Position numbers and translations under genes: made by a program. The notes under the pieces are model-generated. The model was not told the DNA's origin. It did not search any database and saw only the letters and a list, made by a program, of their open reading frames with translations. Positions 15,775 to 19,302 of a DNA stretch of 19,302 nt are shown here, piece by piece. The DNA comes from UBA920 sp964424635 (GTDB lineage Bacteria; Patescibacteriota; Doudnabacteria; UBA920): positions 1-19,302 of the forward strand of contig CAYRJC010000014.1 of NCBI GenBank assembly GCA_964424635.1. The letters run 5' to 3'. Positions within the stretch are counted from its first letter, which is position 1; every line of letters starts with the position of its first letter.

Positions 15775-18416
15775 AGTCTTAAAAATCGTTCTATTACAGC
15801 AAGATCACGGCTTTTCCATTGTAATTTGATTTGTATCTTTTCTCGAGTTTGCTTGGTAATTTGCTTTGCGCTATTCAAATTATGAGTTTTTACAAACTCT
15901 TCGAACTCATTTAACTCTGTAGGTGTATTAAAGCTACTAGCTCCTGAAATAATCAAACCTAACATCTTATTGTCACCATACTTTTTTTCTAAAAATGTCC
16001 ATTGTTTTTTAATCTGCAGCCAAGTTTGATGTTTGAGTTTTGGGTTTTGCAAACAATAATTAATCATAATGTGACGATCTTGGTCACGTATTTCGTCGCT
16101 AAATAAGAATTTAAATAATATTTTTTGGATATTACTATTAGAAAATTTTGTCATAGCCATTAACACTTGTTGTTTTTCTTGAGCTAGGTGGCTATTGGTA
16201 TAAATACTTCTTAGATTGTAATAATCTTTAGAATTACCGTTATTAGCTATAGTACAATAAACAGCTAGTCTTATATCTGCGTCAATGTTTTTTCCACTTA
16301 ACTTTGACTTAAACAATTTATAAGCAGTATCCACGGATGGCTTATAGTTTGATAGCCCAGATTCTAGAAAAGCCAACCCTCTTAAAGTTTTATAATTATT
16401 TTTTTCACTTAGCTTTTCTTTATAGCCTAAATACTTTCTATTAATTAAGTTTCCAAATAATTGTCTTTTAAAATTACTTAGTAGCTTTTCGGCTTTTGCA
16501 CCGAATAATAATTGTTCTAATTGATTTAAACTAGTAGAGATCTCTGACCAAACAATATAGCTATCTTCATTATCTAGATGATTTAATGTTTCCAAATAAG
16601 TATCGGTGGTTACATATCCAGACTTGGAAAGTAAGAATAAATTTCGATAAATAGCTAAACGATCAACACTAGAAAGAGACTTGTTTCTGATTTTTGGCAA
16701 AATTTTCTCTAATAAAGCATGGTCATAATTAGCAATAAAAAAACTTTGCTCAGAGTCATTGAGTTTTATAAAGCCATAGTCTTGAGGTAAATTAATTGTT
16801 TGTTTTGATTTAGAAAGAGTTATAGAATCAGAACTTATTTTATTATCAGAGATACCTTTATATATTGGAAGTAGCGGAATAGACCAGTTTGTTTGTATCT
16901 TTTTGGTATTTATCTTCTTATTAGAAACAACAGATAACTGAGTAAAATGAGACTGACTTAAATTTAACTTATTATTTTTAGTATCTATATCTACACTCAC
17001 AACAGGATAGCCCATTATTGTTGTCCATTGTTTCATAAATTTTCGTACTGGTTGACCAGATGCCTTTTCGAACGCTTCCCAAAGATGAATAGATGAAGTG
17101 TTTTTGTAAGAGTGTTTTTTTAAATACAAAGTCAGGCCTTTTTGAAAAGCCTGTTCTCCAATATAGCTGGATAACATTCGCAGCACACTTGCTCCTTTGG
17201 CGTAACTTATCCCGTCAAAAATCTCTCCGATCTCATTAGGATGATGAACTTCTATTTCAATTGGATGACTATTTTGCAGACTGTCTTGACTCAAGGCGTA
17301 AGATTGCTCTTGAAGAACAAACTTTGTCCAAAACTTCCATTCCGGAAATAATTTGTCGACTGTTAAGTAAGCCATGTAAGTTGCAAAACTTTCATTCAAC
17401 CAAAGATGTGTCCACCACTCCATAGTAACCAAATTTCCAAACCATTGATGTACTAATTCATGAGCAATAACTTCTGCTACTCTTTGCCTACCGATAAACG
17501 TTGTGTGTAAGTCATCTACTAATAAATCTTTCTCTCTAAATGTAACAGCCCCCCAATTTTCCATTGCCGCTGCCGCAAAGTCTGGTATAGCGATCATATC
17601 TAATACTGGTAATGGATAATTTATTCCAAAGTAGCTTTCTAAAAACTCTAAAACTTTTTTGGTTACATCCAAAGCAAATTTTCCTTGAGATTTTTTTCCT
17701 GGGGTGGTATGAATTCTTATTTTTACCCCTCGTTTGGTTTGAGTGTGTAGGTGTTCTAACTCCCCTACTATCAAAGCTAAAAGATATGTGGACATTTTAG
17801 GAGTTGGTTCAAAGTGAACAACCTTTAGTCCAGAGTCTAGATGGTGTGGTAAAACTTGGGATTCGATTGTATTAGATATTGCTTGGAGCTGCTTAGGGAT
17901 TATTACCGATATTTTAAACACAGCTTTGTGTGCAGGTTCATCAAAGCAAGGAAACATACGTCTTGCGTCCGTGGCTTCAAGCTGAGTAGTAGCTAAAAAT
18001 TTTTCTTTGTTTTTATGAGTATATTTACTTCGATAAAATCCTTGTAATCCTTCTAGGATTTTCCCGTTCAGTTCTATAGATAAAGTACCTTTCCCGAAAA
18101 TAGATTTAGGAAATATAAATTTAACTGTCTCGGTTTTTTTAACATAAACTATTTTTGAGGAAGCTAATTCATTCTTTTCTGTTAACCATACCACTGAGTT
18201 TATATCCAAATCTACTGAGTGTAGAATCAGCTCTTTAGTAGGTTTATCAATTGTGATTTTAATCTTTTCTGCTGCATGAAAGCTAAAGTCTCTTAGGTTA
18301 GGAGTAATGGTTAAATGGTATTGAGATGGCCTGACACTTTTAGGTAGTCTGACTTTGGAATAACTAGAAGAAACTGATGGAAGTAATTTTGAATATGATG
18401 TTTGTAATGTTTTCAT
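15753..18416 (-). CDS. pepN: M1-family zinc aminopeptidase (PepN/ERAP-like)
   Basis: A complete 887-residue M1 aminopeptidase that removes N-terminal residues from peptides. The N-terminal beta domain begins near SVRPSQYHLTITP (27-39) and contains QLEATDARRMFPCFDEP (145-161). The catalytic domain has AAMENWGAVTFRE (283-295), HELVHQWFGN (319-328) and NES (341-343), giving the zinc site H319, H323 and E342 with the standard HEXXH-x18-E spacing; E320 is the catalytic acid/base. GISYAKGASVLRML follows. The C-terminal half is a long helical domain like ERAP1_C. The exopeptidase motif GxMEN reads AAMEN, with Ala for the first Gly. There is no signal peptide, so a cytoplasmic role in peptide recycling is likely, fitting a host-dependent cell that imports peptides (inference). 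It is the only large gene here ending in TGA; a TAA follows two codons later. Confidence 0.95.
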   Translation of the reverse strand: MKTLQTSYSKLLPSVSSSYSKVRLPKSVRPSQYHLTITPNLRDFSFHAAEKIKITIDKPTKELILHSVDLDINSVVWLTEKNELASSKIVYVKKTETVKFIFPKSIFGKGTLSIELNGKILEGLQGFYRSKYTHKNKEKFLATTQLEATDARRMFPCFDEPAHKAVFKISVIIPKQLQAISNTIESQVLPHHLDSGLKVVHFEPTPKMSTYLLALIVGELEHLHTQTKRGVKIRIHTTPGKKSQGKFALDVTKKVLEFLESYFGINYPLPVLDMIAIPDFAAAAMENWGAVTFREKDLLVDDLHTTFIGRQRVAEVIAHELVHQWFGNLVTMEWWTHLWLNESFATYMAYLTVDKLFPEWKFWTKFVLQEQSYALSQDSLQNSHPIEIEVHHPNEIGEIFDGISYAKGASVLRMLSSYIGEQAFQKGLTLYLKKHSYKNTSSIHLWEAFEKASGQPVRKFMKQWTTIMGYPVVSVDIDTKNNKLNLSQSHFTQLSVVSNKKINTKKIQTNWSIPLLPIYKGISDNKISSDSITLSKSKQTINLPQDYGFIKLNDSEQSFFIANYDHALLEKILPKIRNKSLSSVDRLAIYRNLFLLSKSGYVTTDTYLETLNHLDNEDSYIVWSEISTSLNQLEQLLFGAKAEKLLSNFKRQLFGNLINRKYLGYKEKLSEKNNYKTLRGLAFLESGLSNYKPSVDTAYKLFKSKLSGKNIDADIRLAVYCTIANNGNSKDYYNLRSIYTNSHLAQEKQQVLMAMTKFSNSNIQKILFKFLFSDEIRDQDRHIMINYCLQNPKLKHQTWLQIKKQWTFLEKKYGDNKMLGLIISGASSFNTPTELNEFEEFVKTHNLNSAKQITKQTREKIQIKLQWKSRDLAVIERFLRLCKIPNN

Positions 18417-18422
18417 ACAATA

Positions 18423-18451
18423 TTGACAGGAATTGATTTATTTTGTATAAT
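18423..18451 (+). promoter_or_regulatory. Perfect consensus sigma-70 promoter of the small-ORF cassette
   Basis: TTGACA (18423-18428), exactly 17 bases, TATAAT (18446-18451): 12 of 12 consensus matches, the best promoter in the window. It points away from pepN, whose ATG is 7 bp to the left, so it fills the region where a pepN promoter would lie. The expected start is near 18458. Confidence 0.85.
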
Positions 18452-18466
18452 CGCAGAAATGGAGGA

Positions 18467-18637
18467 GTGATTAGGTACACAGATATTAATTTTACTATTG
18501 CTATTTTATCTATAATTAGCATGGCTATCAAACCCTGAACATGAAGTTGTTTGGTTTTTTTAGCAATACTTAATATTATTATCGGCGTTGCCTATTTGGT
18601 TTTAGACATTAAAAAAAATTTAAAAAGGAGTGAGTAA
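18467..18637 (+). pseudogene. Small two-TM membrane protein frame interrupted by two TGA codons
   Basis: An open phase of about 57 codons runs from GTG 18467 (MIRYTDINFTIAILSI...) to TAA 18635-18637 and directly abuts the next ATG. It is broken by TGA at 18536-18538 and at 18542-18544, two codons apart. Ignoring these, it would encode a helical hairpin: a hydrophobic stretch (about residues 8-21), a short loop holding both TGA codons, a second one (about 28-46, CLVFLAILNIIIGVAYLVL) and a basic tail (DIKKNLKRSE). Each TGA could be one G-to-A change from a TGG tryptophan codon, giving a KPWTWS loop. Alternatively an ATG at 18541 would join the second helix if the T run at 18555-18561 were one base shorter. 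GGAGG (18461-18465) lies too close to the GTG, so the start is unclear. A decayed gene is the simplest reading; I do not recognise the family. Confidence 0.4.
18625..18630 (+). promoter_or_regulatory. Strong ribosome binding site for the 50-residue ORF
   Basis: AAGGAG, 7 bases before ATG 18638, overlapping the end of the preceding frame. It fixes the start of the small gene. Such a site is exceptional in this window, where the large genes have none. Confidence 0.75.
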
Positions 18638-18790
18638 ATGATAGGAATAATTTTTTGCTTAGCCGGATTATTATTCGCCTTAGCTTCGTTATGTGATCCG
18701 TCCTCATCAGGATTATATGTTCCTGTGGGGATGATGCTTACAACAATAGGGTTGATATCTAACTGTATCCCTGAAAGTAAGAAAAAATAA
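18638..18790 (+). CDS. Small two-TM membrane protein, 50 residues, unknown function
   Basis: ATG 18638 to TAA 18788-18790, 50 residues, with an AAGGAG site 7 bases upstream. The protein is a simple hairpin: a hydrophobic helix (about 2-18, IGIIFCLAGLLFALASL), a short loop CDPSSSG (19-25), a second helix (about 26-43) and a charged tail ESKKK. It has three Cys (7, 19 and 43). The start directly follows the TAA of the preceding interrupted frame, so the two would be translationally coupled. The unit has its own consensus promoter and terminator and runs against the flanking pepN and secA genes. The size and shape recall holin-like, toxin-like or small stress membrane proteins, but no family is recognised and this likeness is only topological. 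Codon pattern, ribosome binding site and terminator together make it likely to be real. Confidence 0.65.
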   Translation: MIGIIFCLAGLLFALASLCDPSSSGLYVPVGMMLTTIGLISNCIPESKKK

Positions 18791-18812
18791 ATAAAGGATA
18801 ATCAATAAATCC

Positions 18813-18834
18813 AAAGCACTTTTATAAGTGTTTT
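18813..18834 (+). terminator. Terminator closing the small-ORF cassette, shared with the secA 3' end
   Basis: Arms AAAGCACTT (18813-18821) and AAGTGTTTT (18826-18834) form a 9-bp stem with one G-U pair and a 4-base loop, followed by TTATTTATT. It is well placed for the plus-strand cassette. On the minus strand it lies right after the secA stop but with a poorer T run. Confidence 0.7.
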
Positions 18835-19302
18835 TTATTTATTCAAATTTTTTTGGTGCTCTGCTGAATTTATAAGTCCGCATTTTTTATATTTCCGACC
18901 ACTACCACAGAAACAAGAATCATTTCTTCCAATACCATTTGCTCTAGGGTCCTCTGGTTCGGAAGTAATTTGCTGAGCAGGATTACTGTCAGAAGTACTC
19001 CCTGTATTTAGAGTTAAGTGTTGATGAGTTTGACCATTCTCATTATGAATCTGCACACCTATTTTGAGAGCTGAGTAAATAACTTGCTTATCAATTTCAG
19101 TAAGCAAAGTTTGGAATAAAGAGTAACCTTCTTTTTTATATTCAACTAATGGATCGCGCTGCCCATAACCACGCAACCGTACAGAGTCTCGCAAATGATC
19201 CATTGTATCCAAATGCTCCATCCATAACCTATCTATAGATGACAACATTAAAGTCCCTAAAACATTATTAAAGAGTTCTTCTCCAACTTCCTTAGATTTT
19301 GC
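18835..19302 (-). CDS. secA: SecA preprotein translocase ATPase, C-terminal fragment cut by window edge
   Basis: SecA is the ATP-driven motor that pushes preproteins through SecYEG. Only the last 155 residues are in the window; the frame is open to the right edge (AKSKEVGEELFNNVLG...). The helical scaffold/wing signature is clear: MLSSIDRLWMEHLDTMDHLR then DSVRLRGYGQRDPLVEYKKEGYSLFQ. A polar linker leads to the C-terminal SEC-C zinc-binding motif, RNDSCFCGSGRKYKKCGL. This normally ends in CH or CC; here the residue after the third Cys is Gly, so the fourth ligand is missing or replaced by a more distant one (a His lies 8 residues beyond the Cys). The gene ends in TAA at a hairpin shared with the opposing small-ORF cassette. 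Sec functions cluster here, with secDF about 3 kb away. Confidence 0.96.
   Translation of the reverse strand, partial: AKSKEVGEELFNNVLGTLMLSSIDRLWMEHLDTMDHLRDSVRLRGYGQRDPLVEYKKEGYSLFQTLLTEIDKQVIYSALKIGVQIHNENGQTHQHLTLNTGSTSDSNPAQQITSEPEDPRANGIGRNDSCFCGSGRKYKKCGLINSAEHQKNLNK

Noticed and set aside
18459..18512. ATG GAG GAG TGA mini-frame at the predicted transcript start, open for 18 codons if the TGA is ignored
   Set aside because: The T-rich sequence gives hydrophobic readings in more than one phase; this one has no adjacent gene junction or ribosome binding site to support it.
1..19302. CRISPR arrays, tRNA or rRNA genes, insertion sequences
   Set aside because: I saw no regularly spaced repeats, no cloverleaf-like segments, no rRNA-like stretches, and no transposase or terminal inverted repeats.

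Overview
The window is a 19.3 kb piece of an AT-rich bacterial genome, assembled as a scaffold (a 10-base N gap sits at 575-584). It most likely belongs to the Candidate Phyla Radiation (Patescibacteria). Gene content supports this: a DUF4012 membrane protein inside a cell-wall cluster, a TraG/HerA-like ATPase paired with a one-TM membrane protein, a sigma-region-4/HARE-HTH fusion, and a minimal peptidoglycan plus Sec set. I cannot name a phylum within the CPR. The standard code fits: about 5,500 codons of large genes contain no in-frame TGA, and TAA is the usual stop.

Layout, left to right. (1) 1-8420, minus strand: a tight peptidoglycan/division operon, read right to left as dacA, mraY, an amidohydrolase-3/D-aminoacylase-like gene, murD, ftsW, DUF4012 and murJ (cut by the left edge). 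Spacers are 3-26 bp. MraY makes lipid I, MurD adds D-Glu, MurJ flips lipid II, FtsW polymerises glycan and DacA trims peptides; the DUF4012 and deacylase-like proteins are the two members without a clear role. (2) 8515-8838, plus strand: thioredoxin, divergent from dacA and closed by a bidirectional terminator. (3) 8896-13233, minus strand: the sigma-4/HARE regulator, a one-TM protein and a TraG/VirD4-type ATPase. The last two lie in the same reading frame and look like the halves of one split machine. (4) 13337-18416, minus strand: pepN (M1 aminopeptidase), secD and secF, closed by a terminator. (5) 18417-18834, plus strand: a short autonomous cassette of tiny membrane-protein frames with a consensus promoter, strong Shine-Dalgarno sites and a terminator. 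(6) 18835-19302, minus strand: the C-terminal end of secA.

The most notable features are the small-ORF cassette, whose first frame carries two in-frame TGA codons; the deacylase homologue that has lost four of six expected metal ligands; the same-frame split of the ATPase and its partner; a hydrophobic insertion in SecD; and a 21/22-identical extended -10 element in front of mraY and the sigma-4/HARE gene. Housekeeping genes here show almost no Shine-Dalgarno sites, while the small cassette does.
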